Shown here piece after piece: positions 34,777 through 42,585 of a DNA stretch of 64,000 nucleotides (position 1 is its first letter; the number at the start of each line of letters is the position of its first letter). Source of the stretch: Micropruina sp. (lineage in GTDB: Bacteria; Actinomycetota; Actinomycetes; Propionibacteriales; Propionibacteriaceae); assembly GCA_016716635.1 (NCBI GenBank), contig JADJVZ010000011.1:62001-126000 (forward strand), written 5' to 3'. Position numbers and translations under genes: made by a program. The notes under the pieces are model-generated. The model searched no databases, was not told the DNA's origin, and saw nothing but the letters and a program-made list of their open reading frames with translations.

Positions 34777-34813
34777 GTGACACAAAAAGGACATACGGTG
34801 GTAGTTTTGTGTC
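34777..34813 (+). promoter_or_regulatory. Promoter and dyad operator abutting the AbiE fusion start codon
   Basis: GACACAAAA (34779-34787) and TTTTGTGTC (34805-34813) form a perfect 9-bp inverted repeat with 17 bases between arms; the right arm touches the ATG at 34814. A -35-like GTGACA (34777-34782) and a -10 TAGTTT (34802-34807) lie under the arms, and six bases separate the -10 from ATG, implying a leaderless transcript. A dimer of the N-terminal winged helix bound here would block transcription. Confidence 0.6.
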
Positions 34814-36244
34814 ATGCGAGCGGGTGAGATGTTGGACGTCCTGGGTGCGGTGGCGCTCGGGCAATGGGGCCTGGTCACCACCGCCCAGGCGGCCAAAGAA
34901 GGGGTGATCCCTCGGGACCTCTCTCGGGCTGTTGACCGAGGTCTGCTGCGCAGGGTTCGGCACGGGGTATACGCGATGCACGGCGGCGCCGCGGGAGACG
35001 AAATCGAAGACATCCGGGCTGAATGGCTGGCCTTTGACCCGACCCGTCAGGCATGGCAACGCCGCGACGATCCGGTCCCCATTGTCGTCTCTGATGAGAG
35101 CGCCGCCTTGGTGTACGGCATTGGCGACCTCCCTCCCGGAGGCGTTCATCTCACCGCGGAGCGGCGGTTGCGGCACGCTCCCAAGACGCCCGTGATCGCC
35201 CACCGACGCCGACTCCATGAGCGAGAGATCACGTGGGTCGATGGGCTCCCCGTGACCAGCGTGCGCCGAACACTAGAAGATCTGGCCCAACGGTGGGAGC
35301 ACGCACATGTGCTCGCCGCCACCCGTGATGCCATCGCTGCCGGGCGCATGCCGGCGGCCGAAGTCTCCAAATCGCCGATTCTGCTCGCAGTTATGCCCGA
35401 ACTCGCCCCCGCACCCACCCATCAAAGCCTGAAACAACGCATGAAGAACGTGCGTCCAGCAGATCCGGGGGCTGCCTTCAACGAATTCTTCCGGATGCAG
35501 TTCCTGGGACGCCTTGGTCAGCACCCCAGCTGGGTCCTCAAGGGTGGGTCCCACCTGATCTGCCGCCTCAGATCGCCGCGCGCAACCAAGGATCTCGACC
35601 TCTTTCTCGATACCCCTGATGATGCGGCCGCAAGCGCCGAGCTACTGGTCGTCCAAATGGACGGTGCCACGGTCGGGCGCTACACGTTCACGGTCCGATC
35701 GACAGGCACAGTGACCGAGGGTCACCTGGACATCGCTCGCGTTAAGGTCGTGGCGCTGGCAGATGGGCACCTTGAGGTCGCCACCTTTTCTGTGGATGTG
35801 TCTGGCTCGGTGATTCTCAATGCCGACCCAGTGCGTGAGGTGATCCACACGGAGGCCTCCATTCCGGGCTATCCCAACCAATTTTCGTTCGCCTTGTATC
35901 CCATCGAGAATCAGCTCGCCGACAAGTTGTGCGCCATGTACCAGGACTATGGGCGAGGCCACTCGACGCGGTATCACGACCTATATGACGCGGCCCTGAT
36001 TGTCGACCAACTGGAATTCAACCTCCCCATCCTCAAAGAGGCCCTCCGCGTCCAATATGAACGCCGCAACATGGTCATCCCACGCGACTTGCCCGAGCCC
36101 GGGCCCGGCTGGGCCGACACTTACAACCGCGTCGTACCGAGGCTGGCCGGAACGCGGCCGCCTTTCACCACCTACGCCGAGGCGATGGGTGCCGTCCGCG
36201 CCCGGATCGCGCCCATGCTCGCGGAGCTCGCGGACGAGCAGTGA
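34814..36244 (+). CDS. Single-chain AbiEi-AbiEii type toxin-antitoxin fusion
   Basis: A 476-residue protein joining both halves of an AbiE type IV toxin-antitoxin system. Residues 1-60 form a winged helix (GLVTTAQAAKEGVIPRDLSR, then GLLRRVRHGVYAM), typical of AbiEi antitoxins. Residues 60-190 fit the AbiEi C-terminal domain (AALVYGIGDLPPGGVHLTAE, VTSVRRTLEDLA). Residues 205-476 form an AbiEii/AbiGii nucleotidyltransferase toxin: VLKGGSHLICRLRSPRATKD with D260-L-D262, and PIENQLADKLCAMY (K371) followed by STRYHDLYDAALI. In known systems these are two genes. The toxin is thought to be a GTP-binding nucleotidyltransferase used in abortive phage defence. All key residues look intact. It is bracketed by two hairpin repeats. 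Confidence 0.85.
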   Translation: MRAGEMLDVLGAVALGQWGLVTTAQAAKEGVIPRDLSRAVDRGLLRRVRHGVYAMHGGAAGDEIEDIRAEWLAFDPTRQAWQRRDDPVPIVVSDESAALVYGIGDLPPGGVHLTAERRLRHAPKTPVIAHRRRLHEREITWVDGLPVTSVRRTLEDLAQRWEHAHVLAATRDAIAAGRMPAAEVSKSPILLAVMPELAPAPTHQSLKQRMKNVRPADPGAAFNEFFRMQFLGRLGQHPSWVLKGGSHLICRLRSPRATKDLDLFLDTPDDAAASAELLVVQMDGATVGRYTFTVRSTGTVTEGHLDIARVKVVALADGHLEVATFSVDVSGSVILNADPVREVIHTEASIPGYPNQFSFALYPIENQLADKLCAMYQDYGRGHSTRYHDLYDAALIVDQLEFNLPILKEALRVQYERRNMVIPRDLPEPGPGWADTYNRVVPRLAGTRPPFTTYAEAMGAVRARIAPMLAELADEQ

Positions 36245-36283
36245 GGGCCGTGCCAATCGAGGGCATTGGCCTCGGTCCAGAAA

Positions 36284-36330
36284 GATGGTGTTGATTTACT
36301 GGGCGCCCTGCCCTGTCAATCAACACCATC
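36284..36330. repeat. Right hairpin element flanking the AbiE fusion
   Basis: GATGGTGTTGATT (36284-36296) pairs perfectly over 13 bases with AATCAACACCATC (36318-36330). It repeats the left element at 34657-34700 in the same orientation and lies 40 bases after the AbiE stop. Confidence 0.8.
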
Positions 36331-36359
36331 ATTCAAGGCTGGCGTTCGTCGCGGCCGGT

Positions 36360-37181
36360 CTAGCTTTTCGCCGGCTTCAGCAGGTCGCTCATCTGGTCGG
36401 CGATCAGCTTCATGGCACGCTCGGGGGCGAGGCGGGTGAGCCGGTCAAGGAATGTGGCGTCGCTGCCGACGGTCACGCGGTATTGGCCCTTCTCCACGGC
36501 CTCGATGATCGTGGCGGCCGCGACGGCGGGGGACGTGGTCTTGTGCGAGGAGGCTGCGGCATCTGCCTGCGTCGCCCCGCCGGGGATGTCCACCCCGCTG
36601 TTCTGGGTGATGTTCGTGGCGATGGCGCCGGGGAAGATCACCGTCACCTTGACGTTCGTCCCGCGCAGTTCGGAGGCCAAGCCTTCAGTGAACAACTTCA
36701 CCGCGGCCTTGCTGGCGCCATAGGCGGTCTGTCCGGGCACCGGGACGAACCCACCCATGCTCGACACGTTCGCGATGGACGCCTCGGGGCGGGTCTGGAG
36801 CACGGGCAGGAACGCCTTCACCATGTAGACGACGCCCCAGAAGTTCACCGCCATCACCCGCTCGATATCCTCGATCGCCAGGTCGTCGATCGGGACGAAC
36901 TTTTGGATAATCCCCGCCACGTTGAACAGCCCGTCCACGTTCTTGTGGACCGCGATAACGCGTCCAGGCAGGGCCGCGACGGCCTCCCGGTCGGTGACAT
37001 TGAGCGCATGGGTACTGAGCCGGTCGCCGGCCTTCGCGATAGCGGCAGTCTCCGCGAGACGCTCGTCGCTGAGGTCGACCGCGGCAACGCGCGCCCCTTT
37101 CTGCAGAAGCGTGAGGACGACCTCGCGTCCGATGCCGTTTCCGCCGCCCGTGACGACGAACACTTTGCCTTGGATCTTCAT
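36360..37181 (-). CDS. Short-chain dehydrogenase, paired with a KstD-like flavoenzyme
   Basis: A 273-residue classical SDR. The cofactor loop is FVVTGGGNGIGREVVLTLL; DGLFNVAGIIQKF, the catalytic Ser in ANVSSMGGFVPVPG and the Tyr-Lys pair in TAYGASKAAVKLF are in place. The C-terminal part (AERAMKLIADQ-like PERAMKLIADQM) resembles 3-oxoacyl or hydroxysteroid dehydrogenases of actinobacteria. The ATG at 37181 overlaps the end of the upstream KstD-like gene by four bases, so they are translationally coupled and probably act on the same steroid-like or alicyclic ketone/alcohol substrate. Confidence 0.85.
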   Translation of the reverse strand: MKIQGKVFVVTGGGNGIGREVVLTLLQKGARVAAVDLSDERLAETAAIAKAGDRLSTHALNVTDREAVAALPGRVIAVHKNVDGLFNVAGIIQKFVPIDDLAIEDIERVMAVNFWGVVYMVKAFLPVLQTRPEASIANVSSMGGFVPVPGQTAYGASKAAVKLFTEGLASELRGTNVKVTVIFPGAIATNITQNSGVDIPGGATQADAAASSHKTTSPAVAAATIIEAVEKGQYRVTVGSDATFLDRLTRLAPERAMKLIADQMSDLLKPAKS

Positions 37182-38821
37182 CGATTGCCCTTTGCGATGT
37201 GGCGCGCGGCCAGGTGGCCGAAGACGGTGGCCGGGCCCAGCGTGGCGCCGGGGCCCGGATAGGTATGGCCCATGACCGCCGCCGAGCAGTTGCCCGCCGC
37301 GTACAAGCCGTCGATCACGGAGCCGTCCTCCCGCAGCGCCCGAGCGTGCTCGTCGGTGAGGATGCCGCCCTTGGTGCCGAGATCGCCCGCGACGATCTCG
37401 AGGGCCGTGAAGGGTCCCTTCTCGATCGTTCCGAGGTTCGGGTTCGGGTGGCACAGCGGATCGCCGTAGTACCGGTCGTAGGCCGAGTTACCGCGCCCGA
37501 ACTCGTGGTCGATGCCCGTGCGGGCCATGCCGTTGAAGCGGTCGACGGTGGCCTGGAGCCGCGCGGCATCCACGCCGATCTCGGTCGCGAGCGCGCCGAG
37601 CGTCGGGGCCTTGATCATGATCCCGGCATCGAACATCGCCTTGATCACCTTCGGATCAATGGCGTACGAGCGCAGGTAGCGGTGAGCGTGGCGGGCATCC
37701 GAGACCATCCAGAACCGTCCCTTAACCGGGTGGTTGAGCATGTGATGGCCGAGGTCGACGTAGCTCTCCGATTCGTTCGCGAACCGGTCGCCCGCGGCGT
37801 CCACGATGATCGAATGCGGCACCGAGCGTTCGCTCACGAGGAAGGCCGGCGAGCTGTCCGCGGTGGCCGGCGGAACCGAGCCGCCCCACCAGGCGTCGTC
37901 CATGAGGTCTAGCGCCGCGCCGATCTGCTGGGCCAACGCGTGGACGGTGCCCCGGTTGCCCTTGGAGCCGGACGAGGCGCGCCCGTCCACCCCTTGGTAG
38001 CGCTCGCGCCACTCCTGGTTGTGGTCGAACCCGCCGCTGCCCAGGACGACGCCGCCGGTGGCCGCGACGGTGATGTCGTGGCCATCTCGGGTGGCGCGGA
38101 CGCCCACCACGCGGCCCTCCTCGACCACCAACTCAGTCACTGGGCAGGAGAGCCACAGCGGAATCTCCAGGCGCTGCGCGATCGTGAGGAAGGAGGCCAT
38201 CAAGGCAGCGCCCATGCCCACGAGTCGCTGGCGGCGGACGAGCATGCCTGCCACCCGGCCCATGACCTGCGCCCCGCGGACCATGCCCGAGGGCGTGGAC
38301 CAGGCCCGCTGGAGCAGCCAGAAGTCATCCGTCTTCATGGGTGCGGGCACGCCGTCCTGCCCGCGCGAGGTGCCCCACCAGTCACCGAGGGTGCGGACGT
38401 CCACGGGCTCGACTTCGAGGGCGCGTCCGATCTTGCCGCCCGACAGTTCGGGGTAATAGTCGGGATAGTCGGCGGCCCGGGAGAGGCGCATGCCCAGCCG
38501 TTGGACCATCGTCACCATGGGTGCCACGCCGTCCACGAAGGCCTCTTTGCGAGCGCGGGAGGTGGCCGGACCGGCATCGCCGACCGTCCGCTCGAGGTAG
38601 GCGAGAGCCTCCTCGCGGGAATCCCCGGCGCCGTCGGACTGCATGAGCGGGTTGTTCGGCAGCCACATGCCGCCTCCGGACATCGCGCTACTGCCGCCCC
38701 AGCGATCGGTGCCTTCGAGCATCACGACCGACAGTCCGGCGTCCGCTGCGGTCACGGCTGCGGCGAATGCGGCGGCCCCTGATCCGACGACCACCACGTC
38801 ATAGGTGTGATCCCAGCTCAT
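37178..38821 (-). CDS. FAD-dependent 3-ketosteroid delta-1-dehydrogenase-like oxidoreductase
   Basis: A 547-residue flavoprotein of the KstD/fumarate-reductase group. The FAD-binding motif DVVVVGSGAAAFAAAVTAAD is at the N-terminus, with WGGSSAMSGGGMWLPNNPLM, a KstD-typical segment, next. GVVLGSGGFDHNQEWRERY and the C-terminal GLYAAGNCSAAVMGHTYPGPGATLGPATVFGHLAARH close the flavin site as in KstD. The tyrosine-rich segment AYDRYYGDP is the usual substrate region. Steroid is the best guess, but other cyclic ketones are possible, as no further steroid genes are in the window. GAGGGGAG precedes the ATG at 38821. Confidence 0.82.
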   Translation of the reverse strand: MSWDHTYDVVVVGSGAAAFAAAVTAADAGLSVVMLEGTDRWGGSSAMSGGGMWLPNNPLMQSDGAGDSREEALAYLERTVGDAGPATSRARKEAFVDGVAPMVTMVQRLGMRLSRAADYPDYYPELSGGKIGRALEVEPVDVRTLGDWWGTSRGQDGVPAPMKTDDFWLLQRAWSTPSGMVRGAQVMGRVAGMLVRRQRLVGMGAALMASFLTIAQRLEIPLWLSCPVTELVVEEGRVVGVRATRDGHDITVAATGGVVLGSGGFDHNQEWRERYQGVDGRASSGSKGNRGTVHALAQQIGAALDLMDDAWWGGSVPPATADSSPAFLVSERSVPHSIIVDAAGDRFANESESYVDLGHHMLNHPVKGRFWMVSDARHAHRYLRSYAIDPKVIKAMFDAGIMIKAPTLGALATEIGVDAARLQATVDRFNGMARTGIDHEFGRGNSAYDRYYGDPLCHPNPNLGTIEKGPFTALEIVAGDLGTKGGILTDEHARALREDGSVIDGLYAAGNCSAAVMGHTYPGPGATLGPATVFGHLAARHIAKGNR

Positions 38822-38841
38822 GGAGTTCTCCCCTCACACGG

Positions 38842-38859
38842 ATGAGCACCATTGCTCAT
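38842..38859. promoter_or_regulatory. Dyad upstream of the KstD-like operon
   Basis: ATGAGC and GCTCAT are separated by six bases, 20 bases upstream of the KstD-like start. It could be an operator; no regulator is adjacent. Confidence 0.35.
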
Positions 38860-38984
38860 GTCCTAAGAGTCATGCGTGGCAGTAGATCCGGCAAGGGTCA
38901 CGCGCGTGTATCTCGGCCGGTCGGCCCCGCAAGGTGGCGTAAGATCGCGGGCGTCGGCCGTGTGGCCGCGACGAAGGAGTGGTC

Positions 38985-39518
38985 ATGAAGCTCGCCAAGC
39001 GTCTGGCAGCCGCTGCGGGGGTCGTTGTGCTCCTCGCCGGGTGCGCCTCAGGTAACCCCAACGATGTTGCCGTGGTCAATGGCCAGTCGATCACCCAGGC
39101 CCAGATTGATGCGGTCACCCCTGCCGTCGTCGCCATCCTGCCGCCCACCAGCGCTCGGACCGCGTCGCTCTCGATCACCAATGCGTGGCTCCAGGCGAAG
39201 GTGGCCAAGGTGGTCGCCGACGCGAATGGGGTCACGGTGAGTGACATCCAGCGCCAACAGGTCATCGCCAGCTCCCAGACCTTGGCCAAGATCGCCGAAG
39301 ATCCGGCCGCGAAAGACTTCGTCAACGCTCTGGCCGACCAGTCGGTCATCGCCGCACAAATGTCCTCCGAGGCGTTCATCGATGGCGTCCAGGACGTCTC
39401 GGTGACCGTGAACCCGCGCTTCGGAACCTGGTCGGGGCCCGACTACGCGCTCATGCCCAACGGTGGCGCGCTCTCGAAGCTGGCGCCCGCGACGGCCACC
39501 GCAAGCACCAACGGCTGA
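38985..39518 (+). CDS. Lipoprotein with SurA-like N-terminal domain
   Basis: A 177-residue predicted lipoprotein. MKLAKRLAAAAGVVVLLAGC is a type II signal peptide with lipobox LAGC, followed by NDVAVVNGQSITQAQIDAVT, the first helix-and-strand pattern of SurA/trigger-factor-like N-terminal domains. No PPIase domain follows, so it may act as a chaperone-like or structural protein on the outer face of the membrane. AAGGAG precedes the ATG at 38985. The mazG start is one base after its stop, so the two are coupled, as in related actinobacteria. Confidence 0.78.
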   Translation: MKLAKRLAAAAGVVVLLAGCASGNPNDVAVVNGQSITQAQIDAVTPAVVAILPPTSARTASLSITNAWLQAKVAKVVADANGVTVSDIQRQQVIASSQTLAKIAEDPAAKDFVNALADQSVIAAQMSSEAFIDGVQDVSVTVNPRFGTWSGPDYALMPNGGALSKLAPATATASTNG

Positions 39519-39519
39519 C

Positions 39520-40140
39520 ATGGCCGAGCCGCAGGTCGCGCGGCTGATCGAGGTCATGCACCAACTCCGGCGCGGCTGCCCTTGGGACGCCGAGCAGACC
39601 CACCTGTCGCTCGTCCACTACTTGGTCGAGGAGACCCTCGAGGTCGTTGACGCCATCGAGGCGGGCGACGACACCGATCTCCAAGAGGAACTCGGCGATT
39701 TGTTATTGCAGGTGGTCTTTCACGCCGAGATCGCAGCCCAAGAGGGGCGCTTCACCATCGAGGACGTGGCGCAGGGTATCGCCGACAAGCTGGTGGCGCG
39801 CCACCCCTACGTCTTCGGCGACGGTGCTATCCCCGAGGACCTGATGGGCAGTTGGGAGGCCCGCAAGCGGGCCGAGAAGCAGCGGACGTCCTCGTTGGAC
39901 GGCATCCCGACCCGCCTGTCGGCGCTCGCCCGGGCCCACAAGGTGATTTCTCGGGCTCGCTCTCACGGCCTCACCCTCGCTCTGGCATCCGAGCCCCTCG
40001 ACGAGGCCGAGGCCGGGCGAGCGCTGCTCGCGCTGGCGGCCCGCGCCCAGGCCTCCGGCATCGACCCGGAACAAGCCCTGCGGGCGGCCCTCCGCAGCCT
40101 GGAGGCGACTATCACCACCACAGAGTTGGAACCGAACTAA
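39520..40140 (+). CDS. mazG: MazG family NTP pyrophosphohydrolase
   Basis: A 206-residue all-alpha NTP pyrophosphohydrolase that removes aberrant nucleotides. LRRGCPWDAEQTHLSLVHYLVEET is the MazG signature; EELGDLLLQVVFHAEIAAQE holds the EExxD metal-binding helix. It has a single MazG domain plus a C-terminal helical region, shorter than the two-domain E. coli enzyme but normal for actinobacteria. It follows the SurA-like lipoprotein directly and precedes eno, which has its own promoter. Confidence 0.93.
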   Translation: MAEPQVARLIEVMHQLRRGCPWDAEQTHLSLVHYLVEETLEVVDAIEAGDDTDLQEELGDLLLQVVFHAEIAAQEGRFTIEDVAQGIADKLVARHPYVFGDGAIPEDLMGSWEARKRAEKQRTSSLDGIPTRLSALARAHKVISRARSHGLTLALASEPLDEAEAGRALLALAARAQASGIDPEQALRAALRSLEATITTTELEPN

Positions 40141-40155
40141 CGGTTCCGTGAACGC

Positions 40156-40186
40156 TTGAAGCGATGACGCCTTGCTTCGCTAGGGT
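40156..40186 (+). promoter_or_regulatory. Probable sigma-70-type promoter of eno
   Basis: TTGAAG (40156-40161) and TAGGGT (40181-40186) are 19 bases apart, with the GTG start of eno 39 bases downstream and a ribosome site (GAAAGG) between. The spacing is slightly long. Confidence 0.5.
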
Positions 40187-40225
40187 GGGTTACGTCAATC
40201 AGCCCCCATTCGAAAGGCATGAATC

Positions 40226-41506
40226 GTGGCAAGCATCGAGTTCGTCGACGCACGTGAGATCCTCGACTCCCGCGGAAATCCCACCATTGAGGTCCAGGTC
40301 GTTCTGGACGATGGCTCCGAGGGGCGCGCTGCCGTCCCGTCCGGCGCCTCCACCGGCATTCTTGAAGCCCACGAGCTGCGCGACGGCGACGCCAAGCGCT
40401 ACGGCGGCAAGGGCGTCCTGAAGGCCGTCGAGAACGTCCAAGAGCAGATCGGCCCCGAGGTCCTCGGTTTCGAGGCCTCCGAGCAGCGTCTCCTCGACGA
40501 CACGATGATCGACCTGGACGGCACGCCCAACAAGGCCAAGCTCGGCGCCAACGCGATCCTCGGTGTCTCCCTGGCCGTGGCGCATGCCGCTGCCGAGTCC
40601 GCTGGCCTCCCGCTGTACCGCTACCTCGGTGGTCCGACGGCCAATCTGCTCCCCGTCCCGATGATGAACATCCTCAACGGTGGGGCGCACGCCGACTCCA
40701 ACGTTGACATCCAGGAGTTCATGATCGCCCCGATCGGCGCCGGCTCCTTCGCCGAGGCCCTCGAGATGGGCGCCGGTGTCTACCACGCGCTCAAGAGCGT
40801 CCTCAAGGGCAAGGGCCTGGCCACCGGCCTGGGCGACGAGGGCGGCTTCGCCCCCAACCTGCCCTCCAACGCCGCGGCGCTGGACGACATCTGCATCGCC
40901 ATCGAGAAGGCCGGCTACAAGCCGGGCAAGGACGTCGGGCTCGCGCTCGACGTGGCTGCCTCCTCGTTCTACTCCGACGGCGCCTACAACTTCGAGGGCG
41001 GCAAGAAGTCGTCCGACGAGATGGTGGCTTACTACGCCGAGATCGTCGCCAAGTACCCGATCGTCTCGATCGAGGACCCGATGGACGAGGCTGACTGGGA
41101 CGGCTTCATCGCCTTCACCGCGAAGCTGGGCGACAAGATCCAGGTGGTCGGCGACGACCTGTTCGTGACCAACGTGAAGCTGCTCCAGAAGGGCATCGAC
41201 ACCAAGGCCGCCAACGCCCTGCTCGTCAAGGTCAACCAGATCGGCTCCCTCACCGAGACGATCGACGCCGTCAACCTGGCCCACCGCAACGGTTTCCGTT
41301 CCATGATGAGCCACCGTTCCGGCGAGACCGAGGACACCACGATCGCCGACCTGGCCGTCGCCCTCGGCTGTGGCCAGATCAAGTCCGGCGCCCCCGCTCG
41401 TACCGAGCGCGTGGCGAAGTACAACCAGCTGCTGCGCATCGAGCAGGACCTGGACGACGCGGCGGCCTACGCCGGTGCGTCCGCCTTCCCGAGGTTCAAG
41501 GCCTGA
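40226..41506 (+). CDS. eno: Enolase
   Basis: A 426-residue enolase converting 2-phosphoglycerate to phosphoenolpyruvate. ASIEFVDAREILDSRGNPTIEV at the N-terminus, SGASTGILEAHELRDGD, the catalytic Glu in GLGDEGGFAPNLPS, the metal ligands in ALDVAASSFY and SIEDPMDEADWDGF, the catalytic Lys in LLVKVNQIGSLTETIDAV, and the signature SHRSGETEDTTIADLAVALG are all present. Its strongly biased codon use fits high expression. It heads the conserved eno-ftsB-DUF501-ppx block. Confidence 0.98.
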   Translation: MASIEFVDAREILDSRGNPTIEVQVVLDDGSEGRAAVPSGASTGILEAHELRDGDAKRYGGKGVLKAVENVQEQIGPEVLGFEASEQRLLDDTMIDLDGTPNKAKLGANAILGVSLAVAHAAAESAGLPLYRYLGGPTANLLPVPMMNILNGGAHADSNVDIQEFMIAPIGAGSFAEALEMGAGVYHALKSVLKGKGLATGLGDEGGFAPNLPSNAAALDDICIAIEKAGYKPGKDVGLALDVAASSFYSDGAYNFEGGKKSSDEMVAYYAEIVAKYPIVSIEDPMDEADWDGFIAFTAKLGDKIQVVGDDLFVTNVKLLQKGIDTKAANALLVKVNQIGSLTETIDAVNLAHRNGFRSMMSHRSGETEDTTIADLAVALGCGQIKSGAPARTERVAKYNQLLRIEQDLDDAAAYAGASAFPRFKA

Positions 41507-41542
41507 TCCCCTTATCCTTGACCTGATGAAGGCCAAGGACTG

Positions 41543-42079
41543 ATGGCGCGCGATTCCCGTCGCGACGCACGCACTCCGACCGGTCCGGGTCGCGTCCCAC
41601 GACGCACCCGGACCGGTTCGCGTCCTGTCGAAGGGTCCGCCAAGGCCCTCGGACGCCGACTCCCGAAACTGCCCAACGGCTTGGCGCTCACGCGTCGGGC
41701 GTTGATCCTGCTCGCCGTGCTCGTGGTGCTGGCCCTGGCGTACGCCAACTCGTTGCGCATCTACCTCGATCAGCAGCGGCAGTTGGCGCTCACCCAGCAG
41801 CAGATCAACGAACGCACCGCCGAGATCGCGAACTTGAACGACGAGATCGCCCGATGGCAGGACCCCGAATACGTCAAGGCGCAAGCCCGCGACAGGTTCG
41901 GCTGGGTGATGCCCGGCGAGATCGGCTACCGCGTGCTCGGCCCCGACGGCAAGCCCATCGGCACCGGCGTGTCGATCGATTCGACGCGCACCCTGCCCAC
42001 CAACGAATACCCAACGCAGTGGTGGAACCGGATGGCGGGCTCCATCGCCGCCGCGGACGCCCCGACCCCCGCGAAGTGA
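41543..42079 (+). CDS. ftsB: FtsB/DivIC-family septum formation initiator
   Basis: A 178-residue bitopic division protein. A basic, disordered cytoplasmic tail of about 50 residues is followed by one membrane span (ALILLAVLVVLALAYANSL) and a coiled coil (YLDQQRQLALTQQQINERTAEIANLNDEIARW). The extracytoplasmic end has PEYVKAQARDRFGWVMPGE, the conserved DivIC motif. It would act in the FtsQ-FtsL-FtsB complex at the septum. The position after eno is standard in actinobacteria. It overlaps the DUF501 gene by four bases. Confidence 0.92.
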   Translation: MARDSRRDARTPTGPGRVPRRTRTGSRPVEGSAKALGRRLPKLPNGLALTRRALILLAVLVVLALAYANSLRIYLDQQRQLALTQQQINERTAEIANLNDEIARWQDPEYVKAQARDRFGWVMPGEIGYRVLGPDGKPIGTGVSIDSTRTLPTNEYPTQWWNRMAGSIAAADAPTPAK

Positions 42080-42585
42080 GGCCGACGCCCGTGGAAACCT
42101 TCACCGAGGCCGACCGAGAGATCGTCCTCGCCCAGCTTGGCCGTGCCCCGCGCGGCGTGGCGGGCGTGGCCTGGCGCTGCCCCTGCGGGAAGCCAGCCGT
42201 CCTGGCGACGCGTCCCCTGCTGGAGGACGGCACGCCGTTCCCCACCACCTATTACCTGACCTGCCCGCGGGCCAACTCGGCCGTCGCCACGCTTGAAGAG
42301 CAAGGCCTGATGGCCGAGATGACCGAGCGCATCGGGGCCGACCCGGCGCTCGCGGCGGAGTACGAGCGGGCGCACGAGGCGTATTTGGCCGATCGGCTGG
42401 CGCTGGGGGAGGCCCCGGCGCTCGACGGCATCAGCGCTGGGGGAATGCCCACGCGGGTGAAATGCCTGCACGTGCTGGTCGCGCATTCGCTGGCGGCCGG
42501 TCCGGGCGTCAATCCGCTGGGCGATGAGGCGCTCGCCGCCCTCGGTGACTTTTGGGAGCGTCCCTGCTTGGGAGGTGCGGCATGA
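42076..42585 (+). CDS. DUF501 family protein
   Basis: A 169-residue cytoplasmic protein of the DUF501 family, whose function is unknown. WRCPCGKPAVLATRPLLEDG, PTTYYLTCPRANSAVATLE and TRVKCLHVLVAHSLAAGPGVNPLGDEAL are the family blocks; the conserved cysteines and His suggest metal binding. The GTG at 42076 overlaps the ftsB stop, though a GTG fifteen bases later is also possible. It overlaps ppx by four bases. The fixed position between ftsB and ppx across actinobacteria suggests a conserved functional link. Confidence 0.9.
   Translation: MRPTPVETFTEADREIVLAQLGRAPRGVAGVAWRCPCGKPAVLATRPLLEDGTPFPTTYYLTCPRANSAVATLEEQGLMAEMTERIGADPALAAEYERAHEAYLADRLALGEAPALDGISAGGMPTRVKCLHVLVAHSLAAGPGVNPLGDEALAALGDFWERPCLGGAA

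Noticed and set aside
34657..36330. Hairpin pair considered as a rho-independent terminator pair
   Set aside because: The left copy lies upstream of the promoter between divergent genes and has no T-tract, so termination cannot explain both copies.
40156..40186. Inverted repeat around GCTTGAAGCGATG and CGCCTTGCTTCGC upstream of eno as an operator
   Set aside because: Pairing is short and interrupted; a plain promoter reading explains the sequence better.
40199..41884. 561-residue minus-strand frame opposite enolase
   Set aside because: It is an antisense shadow of enolase and FtsB; its length only reflects GC-rich third positions on the real coding strand.
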